The notes: a model not told the origin generated them from the sequence alone. A DNA stretch of 64,000 bases from Streptomyces sp. CB01635 (GCF_002803065.1 NZ_NNBL01000007.1:212840-276839), one strand, 5' to 3'. Numbered from the stretch's first letter, positions 43,588-53,116 are shown. Translations and numbers: made by a program.

Positions 43588-43920
43588 CTACTCGCCCCCG
43601 TCCCCCGCCGCATCCTCCAGATCGAACTCCCCGTCCCGAGCCCCCAGTACGAATGCCGTCCACTCCGCTTCCGTGTATCGAAGCACCGTTTCCGGATCCA
43701 CCGATGACCGCATCGCCACCGCGCCGGCCGGCAGGTACGCGATCTCGACGCGCTCCTCGTGGTCCTCGGTGCCGGGGGCGCTGTGCCATTCGGCGTCGGA
43801 GATGTCGAGGGCGTAGAGCTCGTTCTTCTCCCGCTCCTTGCGCGCCTTGACCTCCTCCGAGGACTCCCCGGCGGCATCGCTTCCCATGCCCTGTGCGGCG
43901 GCCTGTGCTGCCTCGGCCAT
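43588..43920 (-). CDS. DUF397 family protein
   Basis: This 110-residue protein matches DUF397: AEWHSAPG, VEIAYLPAGAVAMRSS, then VLRYTEAEWTAFVLGARDGEFDLED. DUF397 proteins in Streptomyces are usually encoded next to helix-turn-helix regulators and act as their partners, BldB being a relative. No such regulator is adjacent here. The ATG follows GGAAGGGG. Its N-terminal half is charged and Ala/Glu-rich, longer than in most members. Confidence 0.85.
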   Translation of the reverse strand: MAEAAQAAAQGMGSDAAGESSEEVKARKEREKNELYALDISDAEWHSAPGTEDHEERVEIAYLPAGAVAMRSSVDPETVLRYTEAEWTAFVLGARDGEFDLEDAAGDGGE

Positions 43921-44079
43921 GATCCGGGCCCCTTCCCGATGTACGTACATGCAGTCTGGCCAGCGTACTTGGGACAGCCGAAGGTGCGCGGGGCGTCAGA
44001 AGACTTGCACCCGCCTGTTCCGGCAAGGCACTCCCTGGTGCAGCCCGGCGCCGGGCGCGCTACAGCTCCGCCGGAGAGC

Positions 44080-44619
44080 TCAATTGCAGCCCATGTTCTT
44101 CATCGCCGCAGGAAGATAGGCCTTCAGGAGTGAGCGCAGCGCATCGCGCCGCTCGGACACATCCTGGGTTGCCTGTTGTTTCAACTCGATGTCCGCGACG
44201 AACTTCTGCTGCTTCCCGCCGTACGTACACCTGTCCACAGCCAGGGCTCCGCGGTCTGCGATGCGGGCATCCTGGCCGATGTTCGCAGCTGCCGGACGGC
44301 CCAGTCCCCGCATTCCGCGTTCGTTCACCGCGATGACATCGGTGCTGGCCGGAACCACGTCGCCGGAGAAATGGACGACAAGATTCCCATCGACCTTCAG
44401 TTCGCAACGGGGCTGCGTGGGGCCGAAGTTGTAGTCGCGCTGAGTCAGCTTCTCGCCGTCGGGGAGGAGAGGGGACAGCAGCTTGGATCCCACCTGGACT
44501 CCGCATGCCGCCTTCGGTACGGCATAGTCCCTCCCCGGTGAGCTGGTGCATGCCGCGGCTGTCAACATCGCCAAGATCGCTGCGGCACCCAACGGTATCC
44601 GCAGTGCGTTCTGCCTCAC
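44080..44619 (-). CDS. Cassette 2 lipoprotein (DUF3558-like family)
   Basis: This is a 179-residue lipoprotein. Its signal peptide ends AMLTAAAC. The mature part carries the shared family motif RDYAVPKAACG, LLSPLLPDGEKL, a cysteine in PRCELKVDG and a C-terminal helix RDALRSLLKAYLPAAMKNMGC. It is paralogous to the lipoproteins at 30.2 and 33.9 kb. The GTG start overlaps the stop of the large cassette 2 gene by four bases, so its production is coupled to that protein. It may be an extracytoplasmic immunity or docking protein; this is inferred. Confidence 0.78.
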   Translation of the reverse strand: MRQNALRIPLGAAAILAMLTAAACTSSPGRDYAVPKAACGVQVGSKLLSPLLPDGEKLTQRDYNFGPTQPRCELKVDGNLVVHFSGDVVPASTDVIAVNERGMRGLGRPAAANIGQDARIADRGALAVDRCTYGGKQQKFVADIELKQQATQDVSERRDALRSLLKAYLPAAMKNMGCN

Positions 44620-46685
44620 TGATCGCCTGCCAGTCCTCGAGCGCGCGCGTTGCCGTCAAAGGCGGCGGCGTTGATCTCGTTGGTCAACGTGTAGGAATTG
44701 TTCTCCGTCTGGCCAGGATTGGCGGTGGCCCAGATCTTCGCCAGAGATTCCAACTGACCTTCCCGGCCCGTGAACGTCTTGCCGTTCTGCTGGTGATTCT
44801 GATCGTCGATGCGCCCTTGCTCGTCCTGCTGCCACTGGTAGGTCAGTGCGTCGACGCCGCGCTGTGCGGCGTCGCCGACCACCGGAATGAAGTTCACCGC
44901 GCCGCCGATGCCGTGGTAGGCCCACTTCGCCTTCCAGGACGGGTCTTCCTTGTCCGTGTCCAGCGCTTGATAGCGCGCCTCCTCCAGGAAGCCGACGGTC
45001 GCACCGGCCCGCTGCAGCGTTTCCTTGGGATCGCTCGGGTGATCGGTGTTGATGTCGTGGACGATCTCGCGGTTCAGCCCGTCGTTCAGCAGTCCGTAAG
45101 AGTCCTGGTCACGGGAGATCTGCTTGGTCACTTCGAGGAGCTGGTGCCGGTCGAGCTGCCTGGGGTCGTCGGGATGGTCGGCCTGGGAACTCATCGTGTT
45201 GTGCGTTTCGTCCCCGTAGTTCACCAGGACCTTCGCCATGTCGTCGCGCATCTCGTGAGGGAAGTCGTCGCCGGTCTCGGACAGGTACTTGAGTGACCGG
45301 TCGAGGGCCTGGCGGTTCTCCGGAGTGTGCTCCACGTACGTGGCGTTGGGGTCGTTCGGATTCATGCCGCTCGTGGCCGCGAGGAGGGCCCTGCCGGTCG
45401 CGTCCCGTGACTGATTCCCGTCCCCGTCGTCGAGCGGGGTGTCGTCGAACGTGTGCCGCTCCTTCAGCACCCATTCCGCGTTGTCCTGCGGATGCGTCTC
45501 GTTGAAGAACTCGGTCGCAGCGTCCGGACTGTTGGAGAGACCGGTCATGAAGCCCGTCATCGGATCACGGCCGAAGTCCTCACCGATGAAGTTCATCTTC
45601 GGCATCGGCGGCCCGCCGGCTCCCTGCCAGTAGTGGTCGGGGAGCTTCATCTTCTTCTCGGTCGCGACCAGCGCGTTGCCGTACTTGTTCACGAAGTCGT
45701 CGTCGTAGTTACCGGTCCGCATGATGTTGCTCATCAACTGGAATCCGTAGACGTTGCTGCCCCTCGTCTGGACCGTCTGGCCCCCGAGGTCGACCATGCG
45801 GTCCTTCCAGGACTGCATGTCGGCCGAGTCGGACTGCGTCGCGCCGGCGAGCGTCATGCCGAGATTCTTCTGGAAGTCGCCGAGCTGGTCACGTCGGGCC
45901 CGCTGCAGATCGCCGCCGTCCGAGGGGTCGGAGAGGTCCGCCCAGAAGTCGAGGGTGCCCTTGGGGCCGAGGGTCTTGGCGAACTCTTCCTGGAACAGCG
46001 GGTCGTTCTTGTACTTGGCCATGGAGGCGTTGAGGCGGTCGAACTCCGCAGGGGTCATGTCGTCCCCCTTGTTCTTCATCAGGTTGGCCAGGTCATCGGC
46101 TTCCTTGACGGCCTTCGCAGCCGCGTCCCGGTCGCTGTAGTCAGCCCCGGAGAAGCCGTACGTGGCCTGGTCCACGATGAGATTGAGCGTCTTGGCGGCA
46201 GTGTTGTCGCTCTCCGTGGCGCCGCTCAGGATCCGCTGCACCTCGTCTCGGAGGCCGGTGACGTCCTGCGGGCTGTGATCGGGAACCTCAGTGCCTTTGG
46301 CGGCGCGGTCGGGATGGATGTTCATGGTGACGGTGAACCCGCCGTTTCCGGTGTCCACCACCGTGAGGTTCTTCTTCATCCCGCGGTCTATCGCGTCGTT
46401 CAGCTGCTGCCGATAGTCGATCAGTTCGCTACGGGTGTCGCCGAGTATTTTGGCTATGGAGTTGGCCTGCGTATGCGCATCGGCGAACTCCCCGGCGGTC
46501 TTGTCGACGAACTCACGCGAGACCGTGGCGTTGGCTCCATGCCAGTTCGCCCTGTCGGCCTTGGCCTTGAGATCACGCTCGGCGTCGTCCTGGAGGGACT
46601 TGAGGTTGACGACCATCTCCTCCCAGTCGCCGACGGCCTCTCCCAGCGCGGAAAAGTTGCCGTAACGCAGCGCGTCGAGGTCCAT
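44616..46685 (-). CDS. Cassette 2 large T7SS effector-like protein
   Basis: This 689-residue paralogue of the 753-residue cassette 1 protein shares GANATVSREFVDKTAGEF, NGGFTV, YSDRDAAAKAVKEADDLA, GFQLMSNIMRTGNYDDDF and GLSNSPDAATEFFNET. The C-terminal part differs: after a hydrophobic stretch GIGGAVNFIPVVGDAAQ it ends with a charged domain ITxD-like but without recognised catalytic residues. The divergent C-termini against conserved N-terminal regions fit a polymorphic effector pattern. The start overlaps the remains of the frameshifted partner gene (TGATG), and the lipoprotein gene overlaps its stop. Confidence 0.78.
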   Translation of the reverse strand: MDLDALRYGNFSALGEAVGDWEEMVVNLKSLQDDAERDLKAKADRANWHGANATVSREFVDKTAGEFADAHTQANSIAKILGDTRSELIDYRQQLNDAIDRGMKKNLTVVDTGNGGFTVTMNIHPDRAAKGTEVPDHSPQDVTGLRDEVQRILSGATESDNTAAKTLNLIVDQATYGFSGADYSDRDAAAKAVKEADDLANLMKNKGDDMTPAEFDRLNASMAKYKNDPLFQEEFAKTLGPKGTLDFWADLSDPSDGGDLQRARRDQLGDFQKNLGMTLAGATQSDSADMQSWKDRMVDLGGQTVQTRGSNVYGFQLMSNIMRTGNYDDDFVNKYGNALVATEKKMKLPDHYWQGAGGPPMPKMNFIGEDFGRDPMTGFMTGLSNSPDAATEFFNETHPQDNAEWVLKERHTFDDTPLDDGDGNQSRDATGRALLAATSGMNPNDPNATYVEHTPENRQALDRSLKYLSETGDDFPHEMRDDMAKVLVNYGDETHNTMSSQADHPDDPRQLDRHQLLEVTKQISRDQDSYGLLNDGLNREIVHDINTDHPSDPKETLQRAGATVGFLEEARYQALDTDKEDPSWKAKWAYHGIGGAVNFIPVVGDAAQRGVDALTYQWQQDEQGRIDDQNHQQNGKTFTGREGQLESLAKIWATANPGQTENNSYTLTNEINAAAFDGNARARGLAGDQ

Positions 46686-47130
46686 CAGGCACCTCGCTTC
46701 TCGTCAAAGCCCTTGTCCAGGGTGGAGATGCTGCTGATGACGCCGTAGATGTGCTCCTCGTCGCCCTTGTGCGCCCCCTTGGTGTAATCCAGGTGGTTCG
46801 ATATGTGGGCGCAGGCGTCGAGGAGGGACTGGACCTGGTCCACCCAGCGCTCAGCCACATGGTCCAGGGCCTTGCCGACGGCGAACTCCGACTTGAGCCC
46901 CCCGGCGGCCTTCATCGAGGAGATCCGGGCATGGTCGCTCTCCCGGTCCATGCGGGTGCGTAGCCGGAATGCCGCATCTCCGATTGCGGATCAGGGAAGC
47001 TGACCGTCAGGTCGCCCTGAGGGTTCCCCCCGCCGCCTCCGCCCGGGTCGGCAAGCTGGTTCAACTGCATCTTGGCGTTCCCCCTGTGCAGGGCTTCCGC
47101 CTTGAGCTGTTCCCACTCGTCCCAGGCCAC
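46685..47130 (-). pseudogene. Cassette 2 WXG-like partner gene, frameshifted
   Basis: The first part reads VAWDEWEQLKAEALHRG and continues to DLTVSFPDPQS, matching the start of the cassette 1 partner. Near 46975-46990 the homology moves to another frame. That frame continues IGDAAFRLRTRMDRESDHAR and AGGLKSEFAVG, then AERWVDQVQSLLDACAHISNH, and ends KGFDEKRGA as in cassette 1. A single inserted or two deleted bases would restore it. A short protein from the internal ATG (46951) could still be made. It may be real decay, a sequencing error or programmed slippage. Confidence 0.75.
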
Positions 47131-47167
47131 CGAATGACGCCTTCCCCCGTGTGACTGATGTGCTCCC

Positions 47168-47206
47168 GTAGTGCCCGTCGCCCTCATAGAGGGCGACGGG
47201 CACTAC
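47168..47206 (-). terminator. Strong terminator between eccC and cassette 2
   Basis: Perfect 18-base arms (GTAGTGCCCGTCGCCCTC and its complement) close on a 3-base loop, 73 bases after the eccC stop. It would stop most readthrough from eccC into cassette 2. Confidence 0.9.
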
Positions 47207-47279
47207 ACAGCGCATCCAACTCACCAGGAAGATTGGGCCAGTTCAAGCGACGTTGCCGAATCATGACGATCCCTATACG

Positions 47280-50200
47280 TCACTGGTCGGAAGGGACCAG
47301 TCCCGTGTGGACCAACGGCTTCCCCCGCTTGCGCGAGACGAAGACGCCGCGGCCCGCCGGCATCGGCCGTGGCCGCACGCCGCCGAGGAGCTCGCCCTCG
47401 CCCGGGTCGCCGGCCAGGACGAGGCCCTGGGCGCCGAGCTCCTTCATGCGCTGGATGAACGGCTCGTACGCGGCCCGGCCGCCGCCCGCCGAGGAGCGGG
47501 CGATGATGAACCGGACGCCGACGTCCCGCGCGAACGGGAGCAGTTCGGTCAGGCCCGAGAGCGGGTTGCCGCTCGACGTGGACACCAGGTCGTAGTCGTC
47601 GATGATCACGAAGACGTTCGGACCACGCCACCAGCTGCGGTCCCGCAGCTGCTGCGCCGTCACCTCCGCCGTCGGCGTACGCCGCTGCATCAGGTCGGCG
47701 AGTGCATCCATGTGGTGCCCCATCGAGTTCGACATGGGGATGTACTCCGCCAGGTGCGAGGGCGGGGTCACGTCCAGCAGGCCGCGGCGGTTGTCGACCA
47801 CGAAGAGCTTGCACGAGTCGCCGTCGTAGCGCTCGGTGAGGCGCTTGATGAGCAGGCGCAGCAGGTTCGACTTGCCGGACTCGCTCTCTCCGAAGATGAG
47901 GAAGAACGGGTCCTGTTCGAAGTCGAGGAACACCGGCTCCAGGTTGTCCTCGTCGAGCGCGAACGACACGCCGCGGTCCGGGAACAGGTTCCCCGGGGGT
48001 AGCCGGTCCGCCGCGAACTCGCGCGGAAGCAGCCGCACTTCGGGGGCGCCGGGCGCCGTCCAGTGCCGGGTCACCTCGGCGGTCAGCGCCGTCGTGGCCT
48101 CGGCCAGGTCCGTGTCCGACGAGAGGCCGTCGATCCGCGGGACCGCCGCCATGAAGTGCTGCTTCTGCGGAGACTGGCCGCGGCCGGGCACGCCCGTCGG
48201 CACGTTCGCCGCGACCTTGCGGTCGAACTCGGAGTCCATCGTGTCGCCGAGCCGCAGCTCGAGGCGGTTCATGAGGTGGTCCTTCATGTTCGCCCTGACC
48301 TCCATGGACCGCGAGGCCGTCAGCACCAGGTGGATGCCGTAGCCCAGGCCGCGGGCCGCGATGTCGAGCACCGCCGGCTCCAGACCCTCGTAGTCCGTAC
48401 GGAAGTTGCCCCAGCCGTCGATGACGAGGAAGACGTCACCCCACGGCTGGTCGGTGACCGAGATGTCGCCGCGCGCCCTGCGTGTGCGGAAGTCGCCGAT
48501 CGAGGCGATGCCGGAGGACCGGAAGTACTCCTCGCGGCGCATCATCACGCCGTAGACCTCGGAGACCGTCCGCCGCACCTTCTCGGGGTCGAGGCGGGAG
48601 GCCACGCCGCCGACGTGCGGCAGCCCGGCGACGGCCGACAGACCGCCACCACCGAAGTCGAGCCCGTAGAACTGCACTTCGTACGGGGTGTGCGTCAGGG
48701 CGAACGAGGCGATGAGCGAACGCAGCAGCGTCGACTTGCCGGACTGTGGGCCGCCCAGGATCTGCATATGGCCGGCCGCACCCGAGAAGTCGCACCACAG
48801 CGGGTCGCGCCGCTGCTCGTACGGCTTGTCGACGAGGCCTGCCGGGACGATGAGCCGTCCCGCGCCCTCGTAGCCGGGCTGTGTGAGGCCGCGGCCCTGC
48901 ACGGCGGCGAGGCCGGGAAGGAGACTGTCGAGCGACGGCGGGCTGTCCAGGGGCGGCAGCCACACCTGGTGGGCCGCCGGACCCTGCGCCTCGAGCCGGC
49001 GCACGATGACGTCGAGCACGGTGTCCGAGAGCGCGTCGTCGGTCGTGGTCGTGGTCTCGGGGCGCTGCTGGGGCACGGACACGTACCGCACCGGCACCTC
49101 GGCCGCCGTGAACAGCACCGGCCGCCGGTCCATCGGAAGCGGCCCGCCCGCCACCGCCGTCTGAGCGGAACCGGAGCGGTAGGTCCCGGACACGTACGCC
49201 GCCTTGAAGCGGACCATCTCGTCCGTGCCGAACTTCAGGAAGCCGGAACCCGGCACGTTCGGCAGCTCGTACGCGTCGGGCACGCCGAGCGCCGCGCGGG
49301 ACTCGGCGGCGGAGAAGGTCCGCAGACCGATCCGGTACGAGAGGTAGGTCTCCAGGCCTCGCAGCCGGCCCTCTTCGAGGCGCTGCGAGGCGAGGAGCAG
49401 ATGCACGCCCAGGGAACGGCCGATGCGGCCGATCTGCACGAACATCTCGATGAAGTCGGGCTTGGCCGTCAACAGCTCGCTGAACTCGTCGATCACCAGG
49501 ACGAGGGACGGGATCGGCTGGAGCGGGGCGCCGGCCGCGCGCGCCTTCTCGTAGTCGTGGATGTTCGCGTAGTTGCCCGCGTCGCGGAGCATCTCCTGGC
49601 GGCGGTTGAGCTCACCGCGGATGGAGTCGCCCATGCGGTCGACGAGCGTCAGGTCGTCCGCGAGGTTGGTGATGACCGCCGCGACGTGCGGCATCTGGGC
49701 CATGCCCGCGAAGGTCGCACCGCCCTTGAAGTCGGCGAGTACGAAGTTCAGCGTCTCGGAGGAGTGCGTGACCGCGAGGCCGAGGACGAGGGTGCGCAGG
49801 AGCTCCGACTTTCCGGAACCCGTCGCACCGACACACAGGCCGTGCGGGCCCATGCCCTCCTGGGCCGCTTCCTTGAGGTCGAGCATGACGGGCCGGCCGT
49901 CCTCGCCGACGCCGATGGGCACGCGCAGCCGCTCCGCCTGCGAGCGCGGGCGCCAAGTGCGCTTGGTGTCCACGGACGCGGCGTCGCCGAGGCTCAGCAG
50001 ATCCGTGAAGTCCAGGTTCGCCAGCAGCGGTTCGTCGTCGTCGCCGCCCGAGGCCATGCGCAGGGGCGCCAACTGCCGCGCCAGCGCGTCCGCGGCCTCG
50101 TACGACAGCAGGTCGGGCGTGCCCTCGTAGACCATGCCGTGCGCCGACTCCAACGTCAGGGAGCGGGGCTGAACGACGATCGAGAGGTCGCCGCGGCCCG

Positions 50201-51248
50201 CCGTCAGCTCACCGGGAACGACCTCGACGACGGAGACGCCCTGCAGGCCTTCGGGGCTGGCCAGCATCGACACCGGCGGCAGGGACACGCCGTCGAGCAC
50301 GACGACGAGGTGGGGCTGCTCGGGGACGGGCGCCCCACCGGGGTGGAAGCGCGGACGGCCCTGGAGGCGCGTGGTCAGCATCGCCTCCAGCTCCATCGGG
50401 TCGGTGGTGATCAGACGGCGGCTGCCGGCGCCGTCGGCCTGTCCCGCGGCCTGGCTGTGCGGAAGCCACTTGGCCCACTCCCACTGCGGCGCGGCCTCCC
50501 GGCCCGTCGCCACGGCGATCACCAGGTCCTCGGGGGAGTGCAGCGACGCGAGCGAGGCGACGACGGCGCGGGCCGTGCCGCGCACCGTCTGCGGCTCACC
50601 GCTGACCGTCACGTGGTAGAAGGCCCGCAGTGAGACCGCCATCGGCAGGTCCTCGAGCGTGCCGTGCGCGGCGAGGAAGCGCTGCATGGCGCCCGCCGTC
50701 AGCGGCTCCAACTCGTCCACGGGCGCGGTCTGCGGGGGTACCAGCGGAGTGGCGAGCCCCTGCGGGCCGAGGCCGACGCGCACCTGCCCGAAGTCCTCGT
50801 CGCCCGTGCGCCGCTCCCAGACGCGGCTGCCCTCGGCGACGAGCGCCCACAGCTGCTCGGGAGAGGGGTGCAGGTAGTACTGCGCGTCGCGCTGCTTCCT
50901 CGCGGTCTTCGTGGCATCGCGCCGGGTTTGCGACAGATAACGCAGGTAGTCGCGGCGCATGTCCGACATCTGGCCCTGCGAGCCGCGCCGGTAGCGCACC
51001 AGCATCGCGATGCCCATGCCCAGGGTCGACGCGATCATCACCATGCCCATGATCTTCATGAACGGCTGCGCGCTGGGATTGAAGAAGAACACGACGGATC
51101 CGCCCATGCCGAGCATCGGCAGGAGCTGCATCATCGCGCCCTCCTGCTGCCCGCGCGGCAGCTCGGGCGGAGGCTGCAGGACCACCTCTTCCGTGGGCAC
51201 TTCGGACGGCAGCGCCCGAGGCGGGCGCTTCACGACGATGTGACTCAC
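47280..51248 (-). CDS. eccC: Type VII secretion protein EccC (FtsK/SpoIIIE ATPase)
   Basis: EccC (1322 residues) is the motor ATPase of the ESX translocon and recognises substrates. Two membrane helices (about 40-85: GMGGSVVFFF and GMVMIASTLGMGIAMLV) precede three FtsK-like ATPase domains. Walker A motifs are GATGSGKSELLR (near 473), GGPQSGKSTLLRS (near 831) and GESESGKSNLLR (near 1117), with Walker B LVLVIDEFSELL and VFVIIDDYDLV. Here EccC is one polypeptide, unlike the split EccCa/EccCb of mycobacterial ESX-1. It is divergent from eccD across 308 bases. A strong terminator follows. Confidence 0.97.
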   Translation of the reverse strand: MSHIVVKRPPRALPSEVPTEEVVLQPPPELPRGQQEGAMMQLLPMLGMGGSVVFFFNPSAQPFMKIMGMVMIASTLGMGIAMLVRYRRGSQGQMSDMRRDYLRYLSQTRRDATKTARKQRDAQYYLHPSPEQLWALVAEGSRVWERRTGDEDFGQVRVGLGPQGLATPLVPPQTAPVDELEPLTAGAMQRFLAAHGTLEDLPMAVSLRAFYHVTVSGEPQTVRGTARAVVASLASLHSPEDLVIAVATGREAAPQWEWAKWLPHSQAAGQADGAGSRRLITTDPMELEAMLTTRLQGRPRFHPGGAPVPEQPHLVVVLDGVSLPPVSMLASPEGLQGVSVVEVVPGELTAGRGDLSIVVQPRSLTLESAHGMVYEGTPDLLSYEAADALARQLAPLRMASGGDDDEPLLANLDFTDLLSLGDAASVDTKRTWRPRSQAERLRVPIGVGEDGRPVMLDLKEAAQEGMGPHGLCVGATGSGKSELLRTLVLGLAVTHSSETLNFVLADFKGGATFAGMAQMPHVAAVITNLADDLTLVDRMGDSIRGELNRRQEMLRDAGNYANIHDYEKARAAGAPLQPIPSLVLVIDEFSELLTAKPDFIEMFVQIGRIGRSLGVHLLLASQRLEEGRLRGLETYLSYRIGLRTFSAAESRAALGVPDAYELPNVPGSGFLKFGTDEMVRFKAAYVSGTYRSGSAQTAVAGGPLPMDRRPVLFTAAEVPVRYVSVPQQRPETTTTTDDALSDTVLDVIVRRLEAQGPAAHQVWLPPLDSPPSLDSLLPGLAAVQGRGLTQPGYEGAGRLIVPAGLVDKPYEQRRDPLWCDFSGAAGHMQILGGPQSGKSTLLRSLIASFALTHTPYEVQFYGLDFGGGGLSAVAGLPHVGGVASRLDPEKVRRTVSEVYGVMMRREEYFRSSGIASIGDFRTRRARGDISVTDQPWGDVFLVIDGWGNFRTDYEGLEPAVLDIAARGLGYGIHLVLTASRSMEVRANMKDHLMNRLELRLGDTMDSEFDRKVAANVPTGVPGRGQSPQKQHFMAAVPRIDGLSSDTDLAEATTALTAEVTRHWTAPGAPEVRLLPREFAADRLPPGNLFPDRGVSFALDEDNLEPVFLDFEQDPFFLIFGESESGKSNLLRLLIKRLTERYDGDSCKLFVVDNRRGLLDVTPPSHLAEYIPMSNSMGHHMDALADLMQRRTPTAEVTAQQLRDRSWWRGPNVFVIIDDYDLVSTSSGNPLSGLTELLPFARDVGVRFIIARSSAGGGRAAYEPFIQRMKELGAQGLVLAGDPGEGELLGGVRPRPMPAGRGVFVSRKRGKPLVHTGLVPSDQ

Positions 51249-51556
51249 TTCGCACCAATTCCCTTGCCGGACCGAGGTGTTCCGTCCGCCGCCCCGTGTC
51301 AGGCGGACGTCGATCGTGATTTGCGATCCTACTGACGGTCACTGACAACGGTGGGCGGTAGGGTGCCGGAGGTGCAGTCGAGCACCGTGGATCGCCCGGA
51401 GAATCAGGGCATTTCACGCTGTCGGGAGCGAGCGGGACCGCCAACGCCGGTCCTGGAAGCCCCGTTGACGGACTGCGGGGACGCGCGCGAGCGGCGTACA
51501 CAACACCTCCACATCCGGCTGCATCACCGGACACACCAACCGAGGGGGAACAGCAG
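51249..51556. promoter_or_regulatory. Divergent promoter region of eccC and eccD
   Basis: No gene is seen in these 308 bases, which must drive eccC (minus) and eccD (plus). Possible -10 elements are TAGGGT at 51359-51364 (plus) and TAGGAT on the minus strand at 51327-51332, neither with a good -35. The repeat ACTGAC at 51331 and 51341 could be an operator half-site. These are judged by eye. Confidence 0.4.
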
Positions 51557-53077
51557 GTGAGCATGACGGCTTCCGCTTCCGCGACGGCCGGCGCGACCGG
51601 CGGAGCGGGCACCGGAGCCCCTTCGGGGGCCGGCACGGGCCTCGGCTTCTGCCGCGTCACCATCGTCGCGCCCGACAGCCGGATCGACGTGGCACTGCCC
51701 GACGACGTCCCGGTCGCCGACCTCAATCCGGAAATCCTGCGGCTCTCCCAGCAGAGCCCCGCCGAGGGCGCACCGGTCGGCTATCACCTCGTACGCCGCG
51801 ACGGCACCGTCCTCGACAGCGCCCGGTCCTTCGCCGCGCAGCGCATCCTCGACGGCGAGCTGCTCACCCTGCGCCCGTTCTCCGAGTCACTGCCGCCGGC
51901 CGTCTTCGACGACGTCTCCGAAGCGGTCGCCTCGGCCGTCACCCGCGACCGCACCCTGTGGAACGGCGACCTGACCCGCGGCGCCGGACTCATCGGCGGC
52001 GGCGTCCTGCCCGCCCTCCTGGCCTTCGTCACGTGGACGGCCGAGCCGCACCACAACATGAACAGCCTCCAGGGCGTCCTCGCCGCGGTGGCCGGCCTCC
52101 TCCTCGTCGTCCTCGCCTGCGTGCGCGCCAGGGTCTACGACGACCGCGGCTCGGCCATCGCGCTCGGCCTCGGCGCCCTGCCGAACGTGGCGGTGGCGGG
52201 CTCCGGCCTGCTGCCCCTCGCCGACCACCAGGGAATCGGCAGGCTGCAGTTCCTGCTGGCCTGCACGGCCGTACTGCTCGCCTCCGTGGTCCTCACCCTC
52301 GTCTCGCCGGGAGGCGACGGCCCCTTCGTGGCCTTCGTCTTCGCGTCGGCAGTCGGCGTACTCACGACCTTCATCGCCATCCTCACGGACCTGACGGCCG
52401 TGGAGACCGCCGGCCTGTGCGCGCCGCTCTCCGTAGGGGCCCTCGCCTTCCTGCCGGGCCTGTCCATGCGCTTCGCCCGCCTCCCCATCGGCTTCGAACC
52501 CCCGAGCATGGCCCGCGGCGAGTACGGCGACGACCCCGCGAACCAGGAGCCCGTCGAGGCCGACCGCATCGCGGCCCAGGCCCGCCGCGGCCACGAGCTG
52601 CTCGTCGGCCTGGTCGGCGGCTGCGCCCTGGTGTCCGTCGGCGCCGCGGCCGTCCTCGGCTTCTCGCACGACGTATGGGGCCAGCTCCTCGCGTTCGCCA
52701 CCGGCGTCGCGATGCTGATGCGCGCGCAGCTCTTCCGCTACACCGCGCAGGTCGCCTCCCTCCTCGCCGCCGGTCTGGCCTCCCTGGTCCTGCTCGGTCT
52801 CGGCCTCTCCCTCCACCCGCCGGTGGACTACCTGACCGACTTCTTCATGAAGAACGACCCCACGGCCCTCAACATCCGCACGGTCTGGCTCGTCGCGGTG
52901 ATCGCGGCGGCCACCGCACTGATCACATCGATCGGTCTGATCACGCCCCGCCGCGGAGTCAGCCCCTTCTGGGGACGCTTCATGGAGATCGCGGAGACGT
53001 TCGTCCTGCTCACGCTGGTCCCGCTGACGCTCGCTGTCTTCGACGTGTACACGAAGGCCCGCTCTATGACCGGCTGA
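51557..53077 (+). CDS. eccD: Type VII secretion protein EccD
   Basis: EccD (506 residues) is the polytopic component of the ESX membrane complex. A disordered Gly/Ala/Ser N-terminus is followed by a ubiquitin-like (YukD) domain at about 32-110 (CRVTIVAPDSRIDVALPDDV). About eleven membrane helices start near residue 145, including GVLAAVAGLLLVVLACV and FVLLTLVPLTLAVFDVY. The GTG start is followed two codons later by an ATG that could also serve. It is divergent from eccC and ends with a short hairpin. Confidence 0.95.
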   Translation: MSMTASASATAGATGGAGTGAPSGAGTGLGFCRVTIVAPDSRIDVALPDDVPVADLNPEILRLSQQSPAEGAPVGYHLVRRDGTVLDSARSFAAQRILDGELLTLRPFSESLPPAVFDDVSEAVASAVTRDRTLWNGDLTRGAGLIGGGVLPALLAFVTWTAEPHHNMNSLQGVLAAVAGLLLVVLACVRARVYDDRGSAIALGLGALPNVAVAGSGLLPLADHQGIGRLQFLLACTAVLLASVVLTLVSPGGDGPFVAFVFASAVGVLTTFIAILTDLTAVETAGLCAPLSVGALAFLPGLSMRFARLPIGFEPPSMARGEYGDDPANQEPVEADRIAAQARRGHELLVGLVGGCALVSVGAAAVLGFSHDVWGQLLAFATGVAMLMRAQLFRYTAQVASLLAAGLASLVLLGLGLSLHPPVDYLTDFFMKNDPTALNIRTVWLVAVIAAATALITSIGLITPRRGVSPFWGRFMEIAETFVLLTLVPLTLAVFDVYTKARSMTG

Positions 53078-53098
53078 CCGGACCCCATCGAGGAGCCG

Positions 53099-53116
53099 TG
53101 GGCCCCATCGGGCCCA
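53099..53116 (+). terminator. Short hairpin after eccD
   Basis: TGGGCCC-CATC-GGGCCCA forms a seven-base stem and four-base loop 21 bases after the eccD stop, a plausible terminator before rpsO. Confidence 0.5.
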
